Below, in pieces: positions 12,393 through 24,244 of a DNA stretch of 64,000 bases. The number at the start of each line of letters is the position of its first letter. Position 1 is the stretch's first letter. The notes below the pieces were generated by a model that was not told the DNA's origin, did no database searches, and saw only the letters and a program-made list of their open reading frames with translations. This DNA is from Owenia fusiformis (lineage: Eukaryota > Annelida > Polychaeta > Sabellida > Oweniidae), in NCBI GenBank assembly GCA_903813345.2, contig CAIIXF020000005.1:7193375-7257374 (forward strand), given 5' to 3'. Made by a program: the position numbers and the translations under genes.

Positions 12393-13618
12393 TTTTATTC
12401 CATAGTTAAAGTCATCATCAAAATCGTCGGAAATTAAGTTATTTAATTCGAATTTCCAAACGATCTGGCGATGTTGACACTTAGCCTCGTTTTGAGTCTG
12501 AAGTAGCAAAAATCCATAAACCATCGCATACGACGTCGTATGTCATGGCTAAAAAACCGTATGTTATGGTTAAGTGAAAATATCATATTTTACCACTGAT
12601 TACAAAAATACCGTTTTTATTTTCACATGTTATCCTATGAATATCATGCTAACTATGGAATAAAAAGCTTTATCACATGGTTGCAATGATATAGATCGAA
12701 TATCACATGATGATATATTTGATATGTGGATCAAGATATCATATTTTAGCAAATAATTTACCAACCATCGAATATCACTTATAAACTATCGAATATCACG
12801 TCTTAAAAAGTGATATTCGATGGTTTGAAAAGTGATATTCGATGGTTTCGAATTTTTAAAAAAATGAATTTTGAATATTTGATGACGTAAATCAAGATAA
12901 TTTCTACTCACATCTTGTCTATTCCACAGGTTTGGAAAAAGTGTACAGGAAAATCTCCATGTTCAATTGATGTATGATCAATATACAGATATACGAATCG
13001 AATGTATTCTCGTGTGCATTACAATATCCACATTGAAACATTTTTGGCCTGCAATGGACGTATAATGAATTAGAATATGAGGCCGTGTTATCATTCAAAT
13101 GTAAAGTCATGGTATTGGGTTGCAAGTTAATATCAGATTCAATGCAAATTAATCATTTAATATCAGATGCGCGATCAGTCCAATAATGTAATTTCAGGTC
13201 ATCAGTTCGATATCTAGCAGTTGTTCTAACGATACGGTATTACTAGGCTATCATATTATAAATACACACACATATAAATAAATCAAACTGGTACACGATA
13301 TAAGCACGACTGCTCTTTCAATTGAGTATAAATGTTGATAAACTTACCCGGAAGCCAACACATACACGTTTAGACGATGCTATTTTCAGTTCAGTGTAAG
13401 AGTAAATGCCTGGATATTGAAGCTCTTTCGTGTAAAGTTTTAACCAAGCATGTAGAATCAGGTTATATTGCGTGTAGAATTTATCGATATCAGGGCCGCT
13501 ACGTGCCAGTGATATAAGTAGTGTCTCACTTTTAGGTGGCATTTACTTTTAAACACATTTAACATTTAGCTTTATAATTATTATTTATTCACTATTAAAT
13601 TATACAAAAACTTTATTG

Positions 13619-13744
13619 TTATGTCACCACCACAAGTGGTGACATTGTTATAGTCTACAACTTTTTTTGTGGATGGTGTCCAGAAGTCAGTGTTGAGCAT
13701 CTGGAATAAATGGCAGGTGGTGACATTTTGCATGTTAATGCCTT
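13619..13744 (+). repeat. TGTCACCACC repeat, compact intact copy
   Basis: Left hairpin ATGTCACCACCACAAGTGGT..., TATAGTCTACAAC middle, and right end GGTGGTGACATTTTGCATG followed by TTAATGCC. This is the shortest full copy in the window. Confidence 0.75.
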
Positions 13745-14910
13745 CTTATTTTATTGTGTCTGGAATTTCAGATGGAAAAATGGTATTACTTGCACTGATA
13801 TAATGAAATACCAGTTTACATTCTCTGGTGATACATCCTTTTCCAGTCTTGTGTTCTTTGGATTAGTTCACATTTAAAGGTTTTGACAATCAGATGGGTC
13901 AAATGATGAATAAAATATAGAGAAGCCATCTGCCGTCCATTTGTGGCTGGGTGATAACTCGAATATTGGTCCACAGATTTCATTCAAAGAAGCTGATCAT
14001 TTTTCATAAACAGTTCAAGTAAAGTTCAAATATGAGTGATTAGATTTGATTTAGATTTCAAACATTTATCTAGGTCTCAGATCAAAATCAAAAAGCAGTC
14101 CAATTTTAAGATGTTCCAAATCTATCGAACTTGGTATAAAATTTTCTCAGGATTCAAAATCTGAAATCAAAATTTTGATTCGACTTCCAGTTCAGGAGCT
14201 ATGACCTTTTGAAATCACAAAAAAGCCCACTGCTGCCACCAAATTATTAAATTAGCGATAATCAACACATAATCATTTTTTACTGAATCCATCCAAATTT
14301 ATAATTTTAATTAAATTAATAGGAAATATGCTCTGGATTCAGAATCTGAAATCAAAATTGAGATCCAACTTCCGGTTGACCTACTTTGACCATTTGAAGT
14401 AAAAAATCATTTTTTTAAATCAGGTTGCGATATGAACTAAAACAACTCAATAAAAGATTTACTTTCCTGCTGTCTCAAGATCTGCTTGGGACTATACCAT
14501 TGGATTTCTATTGGAAATTCCTCCAAGAGAATATTCTAAAACAGCATTTATATATCATTATTCAAAAACGTTGATTATCAATGATTCCCTCCTGCCCCCT
14601 GAAGTTTGGAAAATAATTGGGTGATAATCCATAGATTATCCTTGAAAATAAGAAATTTTTGGGGATTATATGGTGCAATCATATAGTCAATAAAATGTTT
14701 CAAAGTTTATTGATGTTTTTTAGATGAAAAACATAAGCGAAATTCATGAAAAAACTTCCCTGACTCATACTTTCTACAAACAGCTCCAGGTCTTTTGAGA
14801 GAAATATACAGCGTAAAATATAGGCATAAGCAGTACTATGTAGATTTTATATATCAATTTTGTGAAGCTATGGCCACCAAATGTGACTGAGGCTTCAGTG
14901 TTACATTGTT

Positions 14911-17551
14911 TCACAATACCTTTGCAACCTGTATGTCTTCCCAGAAGAATGCACGATCCATTTCAGAACATTCCTTTACCTTATCATGTTCAATAACAAC
15001 AGCTGATCCCACAAGATCCTCTGGCCAAGTTTTAGGGAGACCCTTAAGACACAAAAAGAGAATGTTTCCATGTTGTTTAACAATTTTAGCAGCAGCTCGT
15101 AGGGTTGCATTATGATTGTTGAGGGTCATCAAATCAGTGACATTTGACAGGCCCATTGCATCAAACTTTGGCTGATTTAATGTTGGATATGTCTTAAAGT
15201 AATTCATCATCTCTCCATGTAACCATTTAATGCGCCCGATTCTGTCTTTCAGAACCTCAAAATTCTCTTCTTGTAGATACTCCCTTAGTGGAGTGATGAC
15301 ACCCTGTTTCCATGTGAACATGTATTCCATGAAGTAGCTTTGATTCATAGGTGTCGTTTTCACCTTGTTCAGAAAATGTTGTAAAAAAATGTTGGGGTAA
15401 TCGAGAGCTGGCATTATATCTGTATTGATACCTATGAATGACCAATAACCAAGCCTTCGGTATGCTCGTCTGAAGACATCACCATCAATGACATCTTGAA
15501 AGTATCGTCTCTGTTCATTCATATCATCGCCCATTGATAGGAATGTTTCTATTTGGTTGGGACTCAGCGCAACATTCATGGCATTCTCTGCAAAAATTTT
15601 GAATCTCTGCTCAAAATCTCCACAATTGATTATCCCTTGCTTTATATCCGATGTATTAGCATTCCAATACTCACGTACATCAGCTTCCAGTGCTCCTTTT
15701 ATGGAGTTAAAAATTATGACTCGTTCTTCTGGTTTCATATTTTTAACTCCAACAAAGTCAATGAACTCTTGATATGATAGATATTTGATGCATGCTGCCT
15801 GTAGTTTTGCCAAGTGCAGCTGCGGAATGGAAATATCAAGTGCCACAACTTCAGCTGGATCATCGAGTAGGAGAGTCATTGCATTTCCACCACCAGATGC
15901 AAGTGTAAAGACTCGATCACCACTTTTGATATCAAGGCCATGCCTTATCGATCTTATATCTTCCCAACTCTGGAAAAAATAAGCTCCCATGTGTAACGGT
16001 TATTAGCCAATTGAATAGAAAATATGTATGCTTCACATTTCGCATATTTCTATTTCACTGGGGAGTATCGTGCAAAAACATTGTGACATCACCATTCAAA
16101 GGTCATGCGACAACCATAATTTTATATCTCCTCGAAATCAAAATATGCTGCTGACCACTGAATCTCGAGTTTCATTCATGTACCACTAAGGGGCGTGGTC
16201 AAAATATCGATGTTCATATGGAGACGAAAGTACTTTAACGAGGGGGGAGGGGGTTTTTGGGCACTTTCATTGACCAAAAAAACATCGATAATTCGGATCT
16301 GATATACAAAAAATAATTGGACTTACCCACTTTTTCTGGTGCTATGTTCTGATAAAAAGGCTTGTTTTCAATAGTTCGTGAGCTTTTTTGTGTGATAGGT
16401 CCAAAATATTGGTAGATAGAGACGATAATTCGATCATTTTTCAAATAAATTCCGTACTTTTCCCTCCTCCTTTTGAAGAGTTCAATGCAGTTAAATTGCG
16501 AACGTGTGTTAATTCACCGTAATTATAACTCGGCAAATAGGATACGATTATGCCTCTCATTTGACATTTCTATCAGGAAAAATACTGAAAATCAATGTTT
16601 TTTTGAAGTGACCTAAGCTTTCGTCTAGAGGGTGGAGGGGGGTTGTTGTCCAAACGAAATTACTTTCGTCTCCATATGAACATTGATATTTTGACCCCGC
16701 CCCTAATACACATGTAAACATGAATATATGTTTCTAATGTTATTCAGTAATACATTATATTGGCGTTTTTGCATCAGCTCATTTTTGTATCATTGATTAA
16801 CAAACAGAGTGGTGTTTTTGCATCAAAAGCAATGAACTACAATGTAAAACCATGAATTTCTCGTTTTTTGGTGATGCTAAATGTACACTAAGAACATTTC
16901 TTAAAATTATAGATCGTGTCCTAACTGCACCTATACGATTAGGGAAAAAATCGTCCAAGAAATGGGTTTAAATTAGGATAACAAAATGTCTTTCAAAAAT
17001 CTATAAGTGGAAGGCTGGCCATCTTGATGCAAAAACACAGTGTTTTCACATTACGTTACTCCCCTAACTTTGGGGAATTTTGGTCTTAAGTAATTCAGAT
17101 GATTGTGAGTCTGAGATCAAATAAAATTGTGATGATGCAAGAATCGAGTTTGAGAGTGATACAGTGCATCTGACATCAGGTTATGAGTATAGATTCATTG
17201 ATCTTAGTCTCGTGAAAAAATCATGAAATTTGAACTTGTTATCATTTGAGATAAATTCTAAAACATTTCAACAAGACAATCCAATGTTAGCAATTAATTC
17301 TCTACATCACAAGGGAACACACAAGATTATGTTTTAAAATTAAACAACCTGCATGATCACCATCAATAGAACAAAAATGTTCAAGTAAAGAACTCATGCC
17401 TTACCATGCTGAACAGTATCCTCTCATTCTGACCAAGATGTACTGGGGGTACTTCCTCCCCCTCTGAGTAGGTGCGACATGCAACATGTCTTAATGCGCT
17501 CCCAAATGTATTCCTTGCTAAAAACCTGTTTGTAAACCGTAGAATCGCCAT
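14911..17551 (-). CDS. BtaA/DUF3419-type aminocarboxypropyl transferase, copy 3 (two exons)
   Basis: Read as join(17551..17405, 15969..14911), about 401 residues, with the same splice sites as copy 1 (donor ATG|GTAAGG, acceptor TTTTTTCCAG). Exon 1 reads MAILRFTNRFLARNTFGSAL..., strongly basic and without acidic residues up to RTYS, then EGEEVPPVHLGQNERILFSM. Exon 2 begins SWEDIRSIRHGL, followed by VFTLASGGGN, the acidic strand LDISIPQLHL and a C-terminal Rossmann strand region (NILFLCLKGLP). An in-frame TAA three codons before the ATG in the acceptor tract shows that the exon does not extend further upstream. The 1.4-kb intron carries a CAC-type element and a Harbinger-type insertion. A Tc1/mariner-type element sits 73 bp before the start codon. 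Intact coding with mostly conservative differences from copies 1 and 4 argues for function. Mitochondrial location and lipid substrate are inferred. Confidence 0.84.
16056..17066. mobile_element. CACTGGGG-type element in the copy 3 intron
   Basis: Starts CACTGGGGAGTATCGTGCAA, matching the left end of 42523-45439. It continues after a nested insertion into the right-hand family sequence (GGCGTTTTTGCATCA... to ATTACGTTACTCCCCTAA). The right terminus is decayed, so no target duplication can be read. The copy 4 intron lacks it. Confidence 0.6.
16190..16703. mobile_element. PIF/Harbinger-type MITE nested in the copy 3 intron
   Basis: The terminal inverted repeat GGGG-CG(T/G)GGTCAAAATATC continues as TGTTCATATGGAGACGAAAGTA (positions 16190-16235, with the mate ending at 16703). 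It is flanked by TAA at 16187-16189 and 16704-16706. A 3-bp TAA duplication with GGG-starting ends is the PIF/Harbinger pattern. The interior is non-coding. Confidence 0.75.
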
Positions 17552-17624
17552 TGTTCTATCTTATCTATCTTCATATAAGTCTGCTTAAACTTGAACTGCT
17601 CCTGAATATCATGTAGTGAGTTTA

Positions 17625-18609
17625 CAGGGTGGTCCAAAAAAAAGTGAACCCCTGCAACGGGCCATATTTCCCTTATTACCTTCAGGAATTCTTTCATATT
17701 TTCACATGTTGTAGAGGAAGGTCTAAAATTTTTGTTAATACCATACATTTTTCTTAGTCTTGAAATTTGCAGAAATTATAAGCCGTAACCAAATATTACT
17801 GAAAATGGATAAAATGTGATCTTCAACATCCGCGATTCTTCAACCTATCAACACATTTCCCCTGACAATTTTTTAGCTGCAGTCTTAAAGAGCTATTATT
17901 TTCTGACTTTGTTTGGTTTTGAATAACACACATTATGGCGTTAACACTAGCATCCTACCTCTGTTAGTTGCAAAGATATTGCGATCCAAAAAATGTTCTA
18001 AGTTTCCATAGACGAACATTTTTCCCAGCAAAATCGCAACATACCCCTATATGATCTTAAAATGTCAATATCTTCATAATCATGGACCAATTCTAGTGAA
18101 TTATGGCTCAAAACATTGAATATTAGATTTGCTTTTGATTTTCTAAAGATATTTGATGAAGGGCTTCTCAGACTCCTGGTCACAGGGGGCAACTTTGGCC
18201 CCCTCTATCCATGTGTGTAGGTAACATGCCCCTTAACTGTTGAACAATTAAAACTGCTTCAAAATAATCAATGAAAGTGTGAAATGTGTTTTCTGCTCAA
18301 ATAGTATCCCATTTGTCATATGGTAGGGTCTTAAACTTGTATCTCTAACTGAAAGCTATTTTATTTAAAAATACCTAACATGTTTCAACAATTTCCATAA
18401 ATTACGTTGGTAAATTTTGCACAGTCTAATTTTCAGGCAAGTTCATTTAAGTCTTGTAATTTCTTGAAAATATAAGACTGAGAATAAATTATGGCATCAT
18501 CAAAAATTTTAGACCTTTCTCTACAACATGTGAAAATATGAGGCAATTCATGCAAGTATTAAGGAAAATATAGCCTGTTGCAGGGGTTCACTTTTTTTGG
18601 ACCACCCTG
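17625..18609. mobile_element. Tc1/mariner-type non-autonomous element before copy 3
   Basis: Ends CAGGGTGGTCCAAAAA with about 115-bp inverted repeats, 985 bp in all, flanked by TA on both sides (17623-17624 and 18610-18611). The corresponding site upstream of copy 1 (GAGTTTACATGCAGTTTGG, about 4867-4885) is empty, which confirms insertion at one TA. No transposase was recognised inside. Confidence 0.88.
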
Positions 18610-18611
18610 TA

Positions 18612-20871
18612 TATGTAGTTTGGTAGAAATTTAGGCCAGACAGTTTGCATGTCGATTTGAATATATCCATCAAATCTGATTGGCTACCGAAGTGTCTCAG
18701 TATATTCGCGTGGTTTCTAGTCTGAAACCGAAGCTGGATAATCTGTTGTACGCAAACATTAGTTTCAAAATTGAGAATTGAGACTTGTTTTTCACGATTA
18801 TCTTTATTACTTCTACTAGGAACCGTTTGATATCGATCTGATGTTCTACATCAATATAATCATTTAATGATATAGATCAAAGTTTTTCATCCAAAAGTCG
18901 TCAGAGCTAAGGAGAAATGTTATAAAAAACAAAAAGTTCACGACCTTGACGATCGCTGGTTGGTAAAATGTGAAAACAACTCTTAATTTGAGTATTTCTT
19001 TCATTCATTTCTGAAAATTTTGGTATAACATTAGTAAAGAATTGTGTGAAAAGGACCCAATGATAGATATTTATTGGGAGAATTCATAGAATTACAATAA
19101 ATGTCATTTTTATCCCGTTTTAGCGTAAACACTCTATTATCGTCCACTTTACTTTCACTTTAATAAATAATATGAGGGACGCAAAAGAATTAGACGGGAC
19201 TCACATTTTTCAAATGGGTTGCGTCCATGGGACTCAAATAGCTAGCGCGAACACTGTCATATGTTACTCAGACCTTGCAAGTAAACTATAAACAATATTT
19301 ATGGTCTGAATATTTGTTGCATTCAAATGAACATAAATCATTTTTTAGTTTTGGGTAAACTCTTGATCCTGGTGAAAGATATAATGTGTTTGACTGTGTA
19401 TTATGTTATAGCACTTTGAATATATTGTATTGAAAGTCAACTTGACTTCATTGATGTACAGTATAAAACATTTTTGAAAAGCTGATAAGAATTGGATTTT
19501 GACACATGCATAAGTATTGTCTCACTTTTAGGTGGCATTTACTTTTAAACACATTTAACATTTAGCTTTATAATTATTATTTATTCATTATTTATAAATT
19601 TTTAATTATTTATAAATACAAATACTTCATTGTTATGGCACCACCACAAGTGGTTGCATTGCTATAGTATACAACATTTTTGTGGATGGTATCCTGAAGT
19701 CAGTGGTCAGCATCTGGAATAAATGGCAGGTGGTGACATTTTGCATGTTAATGCCTTGCTATTTTATTGTGTCTGGGATTTCAGATGAAAAAATGTAATT
19801 ACTTGCACTGATATAATGCAATACCTTTACATTCTCCAGTGATACACCCTTTACCAGTCTTGTGTTGTTTGGATTAGTTCTCTTCACAGTTAAAGGTTTT
19901 TGATAATCAGATGAGTCGAATGATGAATAAAATATAGAAAAGCCATCTGCCTGTCCATTTGTGGCTGGGTGATAACTCAAATATTAGTCAACAGATTTCA
20001 TTCAAAGAAGCTGATCATTTTTCATAAAAAGTTCAAGTAAAGTTCAAATATGAGTGATTAGATTTGATTTAAATTTCTAATATTTATCTAGTTCTTAGAT
20101 CAAAAAGCAGTCCAATTTTAAGATGTTCCAAGTCTATCAGAATTGGTATCAAATTTCCACTGCTGCCACCAAATTATTAAATTATTAAATTAGCGATAAT
20201 CAACACATAATCGTTTTTTACTAAATCCATCCAAATTGGTATCATTTTGATAGGAATATGCTCTGGATTCAGCATCTGAAACCAAAATTGAGATCCAACT
20301 TCCGGTTGACCTACTTTGACCTTTTGAAGTAAAAAAACATTTTTTTAAATCAGGTCGCGATATAAACTAAAACAACCCAATAAAAGATTTACTTTCCTGC
20401 TGTCTCAAGATCTGCTTAGGACTATACCATTGGATTTCTATTGGAAATTCCTCCAAGAGAATATTCTAGGGATTTAGAATGCGTTCAGTTTACACAATTT
20501 GAGAAATTATTGGCATACATGAAACCAATTTAAAACAGCATTTATATTATTCAAAAGTGTTGATTATCAATGATGTCCAGCCCTCTGAAGTTTGAAAAAT
20601 AATAATGGGTGATAATCCATAGATAATCCTTGAAAATAAAAAATTTTTGGGGATTATATGGTGCAATCATATAGTCAATAAAATGTTTCAAAGTTTATTG
20701 AAGCGAAATGCATAAAAAACGTCCCTGATTCATACATTCTACACCTCTTGGTCTTTTGAGAGATATATGCAGCGTAAAATATAGACATAAGCAGTACTAT
20801 GTAGATTTTCTATATCGATTTTGTAAAGCTATGGCCACTGAATGTGACTGAGGCTTCAGTGTTACATTGTT
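18612..20871. other. Spacer between copies 3 and 4
   Basis: No gene was seen. It holds unique AT-rich DNA, the array-specific spacer block (from about 19.43 kb) with a TGTCACCACC repeat at 19632-19757, and the conserved 3' flank of copy 4 from about 20.65 kb. Confidence 0.7.
19632..19757 (+). repeat. TGTCACCACC repeat, copy in the third spacer
   Basis: The left hairpin has mutated (TTATGGCACCACCACAAGTGGTTGCAT). The right end GGTGGTGACATTTTGCATG is intact. It occupies the same relative place as the copies at 5961 and 13619, so it was present before the array was duplicated. Confidence 0.7.
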
Positions 20872-22522
20872 TCACAATACCTTTGCAACCTGTATGTCTT
20901 CCCAGAAGAAAGAACGATCCATTTCGGAACACTCCTTTACTTTATCATGTTCAATAACAACAGCTGATCCCACAAGATCCTCTGGCCAGGTTTTAGGGAG
21001 ACCCTTAACACACAAAAAGAGAATGTTTCCATGTTGTTTAACAACTTTAGGAGCAGCTCGTAGGGTTGTATTATGATTGCTGAGTGTCATCAAATCAGTG
21101 ACATTGGACAGGCCCATAGCGTCAAACTTTGGCTGATTTAGTGTTGGAAATGTCTTGAAGTAGTTCATCATCTCTCCATGTAACCATTTCATGCGCCCGA
21201 TTCTGTCTTTCAGAACATCAAAATTCTCTTCTTGTAGGTACTCCCTTAGCGGAGTGAGGACACCCTGTTTCCATGTGAAAATGTATTCCATGAAGTAGCT
21301 TTGATTCATAGGTGTCGTCTTCACCTTTTTGAGAAAATGTTGTAAAAAAATGTTGGGGTAATCGAGAGCTGGCATTATATCCGTATTGGTACCTATGAAT
21401 GCCCAATAACCAAGCCTTCGGTATGCTCGCCTGAAGACTTCACCATCAATGACATCTTGAAAGTATCGTCTCTGTTCATTCATATCGTCGCCCATTGATA
21501 GGAATGTTTCTATTTGGTTGGGACTCAGCGCAACATTCATGGCATTCTCTGCAAACATTTTGAATCTATGCTCAAAATCTCCACAATTGATTATCCCTTG
21601 GTTTATATCTGATGTATTAGCATTCCAATACTCACGCACGTCAGGATCCAGTGCTCCTTTTATGGAGTTAAAAATTCTGACACGTTCTTCTGGTTTCATA
21701 TTTTTAACTCCAACAAAGTCAATGAACTCTTGATATGATAGATATTTGATGCATGCTGCCTGTAGTTTTGCCAAGTGCAGCTGCGGAATGGAAAAATCAA
21801 GTGCCACGACTTCAGCTGGATCATCGAGTAGGAGAGTCATCGCATTGCCGCCACCGGATGCAAGTGTAAAGATTCGATCACCACTTTTGATTTCAAGGCC
21901 ATGTCTTATCGATCTTATATCTTCCCAATTCTGGAAAAAATAAGCTCCCATGTGTAATGGTTATGATTAGCCAATTGAATAGAAAAATATGTATGCTTCA
22001 CCTTTTACAAATTTCTGTTTGGGGTACACTAGATTTGTAACTTGGGGGATTTTTGGAATCAAGTAATTCGGATGATTGTGGGTCTGAGATCAAATAAGAT
22101 TGTAATGATGCAAGAATAGAGTATGAGAGTGATACAGTGCATCTGACATCAGGTTATGAGTATAGATTCATTGATCTTAGTCTCGTGAAAAAATCATGAA
22201 GTTTGAACTTGTAATCAATCGAGATAAATTCTAAAACATGTCAACGAGACACACAGATGACGACATTAGCACTTCTCAACACCAGTAGGGAACACACAAG
22301 ATATCCACACATTTAAAAATTAAACAGCACCATCAATAGAACAATAAATGTTCAAGTAAAGAACTCATGCCTTACCATGCTGAATAGTATCTTTTCATTC
22401 TGACCAAGATGTACTGGGGGTACTTCCTCCCCCTCTGAGTAGGTGCGACATGCAACATGTCTTAATGCTCTCCCAAATATATTCCTCGCTAAAAACCTGT
22501 TTGTAAACCGTAGAATCGACAT
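20872..22522 (-). CDS. BtaA/DUF3419-type aminocarboxypropyl transferase, copy 4 (two exons)
   Basis: Read as join(22522..22376, 21930..20872), about 401 residues, with a 445-bp intron, the shortest in the array. Exon 1 reads MSILRFTNRFLARNIFGRAL... up to RTYS, then EGEEVPPVHLGQNEKILFSM. Exon 2 begins NWEDIRSIRHGLEI, then RIFTLASGGGNAMTLLLDD, and ends EDIQVAKVL. Exon length and frame match copies 1 and 3 exactly. The AdoMet loop and following Asp are retained. The protein has no evident membrane segment or BtaB-like second methyltransferase domain, unlike the fused Bta1 enzymes of algae and fungi. A truncated CAGGGTGACAC-ended element lies 137 bp upstream of the start codon. Family assignment rests on motif order and length; catalytic activity and substrate are not shown. 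Confidence 0.84.
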
Positions 22523-22658
22523 TGTTCTATCTTATCTTTTCTGCTCAAATATGAACTGCTTATGAATATCAAGTAGTGAGTTCCTATGTAGTTTGATATT
22601 AGGTCAAGTAAAATGTACCATTGAGATCTACAGTACAGCAATGAATTATATATTTGTA

Positions 22659-23277
22659 CAGGGTGACACAAAAAATGACACCCACCTTACGTTGCATAAC
22701 TTGTTTGTCAATCACCATATAGACTTGTCATTTGGTACATTTTAAGTAGACAATGTGAAAGCACCTCGAGAAATTGATATGATAGATTTGTAGCTCAAGT
22801 GGGTCAAGCGTGAGCGTTTCAATATATTCTCACTTTTGAGACTTTCTCACTAGCCGCAGATCTGAGATTGAGTAGGTACCCCATTCCTTTGATATGACCC
22901 CACCAGATATTTACATTTGGGGGTACTTAATTGTATTGTATTAAACATACCATACAATCTTGGGGTACTTAAAAGACCATGAGTATGAGACCAACATCCC
23001 CCCAAACCATACCTGACTTAAGGAGAGAAGGAAGATCAGGGCCATATCTCAATGTGTAAGGGTAATCAACAACTTTGTCCGTAGAATTCAAGTTTGCCTG
23101 CAAAGGAGTGGACATCATATGGAATATATTGAAACGCTCATAAAATTTGACCCACTTGGGCTACACATCTGTAGATTCCCATGTGCTTTTGCATTATGTC
23201 TACTTTAAATGTGTTAAAGGACAAGTGTATCGGACAAATAAGTTATGCAATGTAAGGTGGTTGTCATTTTTTGTGAT
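22659..23277. mobile_element. Tc1/mariner-type element, right end truncated
   Basis: The left end CAGGGTGACACAAAAAATGA follows a TA. An inverted match (GTTATGCAATGTAAGGTGG...TCATTTTTTGTG) lies at 23241-23274 but lacks the last few terminal bases. Copy 1 upstream DNA (TATGTTTGTAAATCAAGG, about 5063-5080) is the matching empty site. Confidence 0.7.
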
Positions 23278-24244
23278 GATGAACAAAATATAGAGAAACC
23301 CTATGTCCATCCATTTGTGGCATGGTGAGATCTCAAATATTGCATTCAAAGTAGCTGATAATTTTTCATAAAAAGTTCAAGTAAATTTCATCTATGAGTT
23401 ATATCAGATTGATTTAAATTTCTTAGATTTTGGACCTCGTGGATATAATGGGATCTTTGCTCGAGGAGGATTTTCCATTAGGAATGCTTGATAAGGTTTT
23501 GTTTGGTTCAGGATTTGCTACTCCATGGAGTTGCTGTTTTCCTAATTCAAATTAATTATTGTTGGTGCCAAAAAGGACTCAGTGAAAGGTACCATACAAA
23601 GTGCAATAAATAAAATTAAAATATTTAGTTTCTATATACATACACTTTATGTATACTATGTTTATTAAGCAAGATGAGTAAGGATCCAGCAGGCTTATTG
23701 TAATTACATGTGGAATCATCCTCCTAAGCAGATGTCCAGAATCTGTACCTCATAAAAAGGTATTCTGGATTTTGGAGCCCTGCTTACGGAGAATGATGTA
23801 GAGTAGATTAGACAGGTATATAAGTAACATGCATTTTTTTATTTATACTACATATGTTAATTGTTACAGAAGAAACTTTAATTAATTTAATTCAAAATTT
23901 GTTTCAAATGTGGATTATTTTGCTCTCTGAATGTTTTCTTTTCTAATTCCAAACTTTCTTCTTTAATATCTGAATAATAGTACAATAACGTCATTTCTAA
24001 GGGCAATATAGTGATATCTAATTTCCCGGGGAAAATTGCCCGTCCAGAATATATTCTAGACCGGTCCATATGGACCACCACTTTGAAGTCACACATTTCT
24101 CAGGTCGATATAGTAAAATGAATGCCTTCTAAACTAGCACTAAAACCCCTAGAACTGGCTCGGCAAGGTGGTAATAATTCACATTATTCCCTTGGGATGA
24201 TGCAGAAGTCAATAATCAGTTCATTGGTGAACAATTGTAAAATG
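23278..24244. other. Interval between the array and the glucuronosyltransferase
   Basis: No gene was recognised. It begins with a remnant of the array spacer (to about 23.42 kb). A diverged copy of the structured repeat with the GGATTTGCTACTCCATGGAG end follows at about 23430-23530, then AT-rich DNA. Confidence 0.6.

Larger units (their letters stand above)
8487..14910. other. Spacer between copies 2 and 3, rich in hairpins and AT repeats
   Basis: No gene was recognised. Contents in order: a poly-G run (about 9119-9136); a segment at 9.29-9.46 kb related to the inside of the hAT-type element at 61.5-62.3 kb; two GTTATGCACTG-ended hairpins; an A-rich GAAAAAAATTT array; palindromes at 12.2-12.4 and 12.74-12.85 kb; a TGTCACCACC repeat; and the spacer block shared with the other array units (13.5-14.6 kb). 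Confidence 0.65.
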
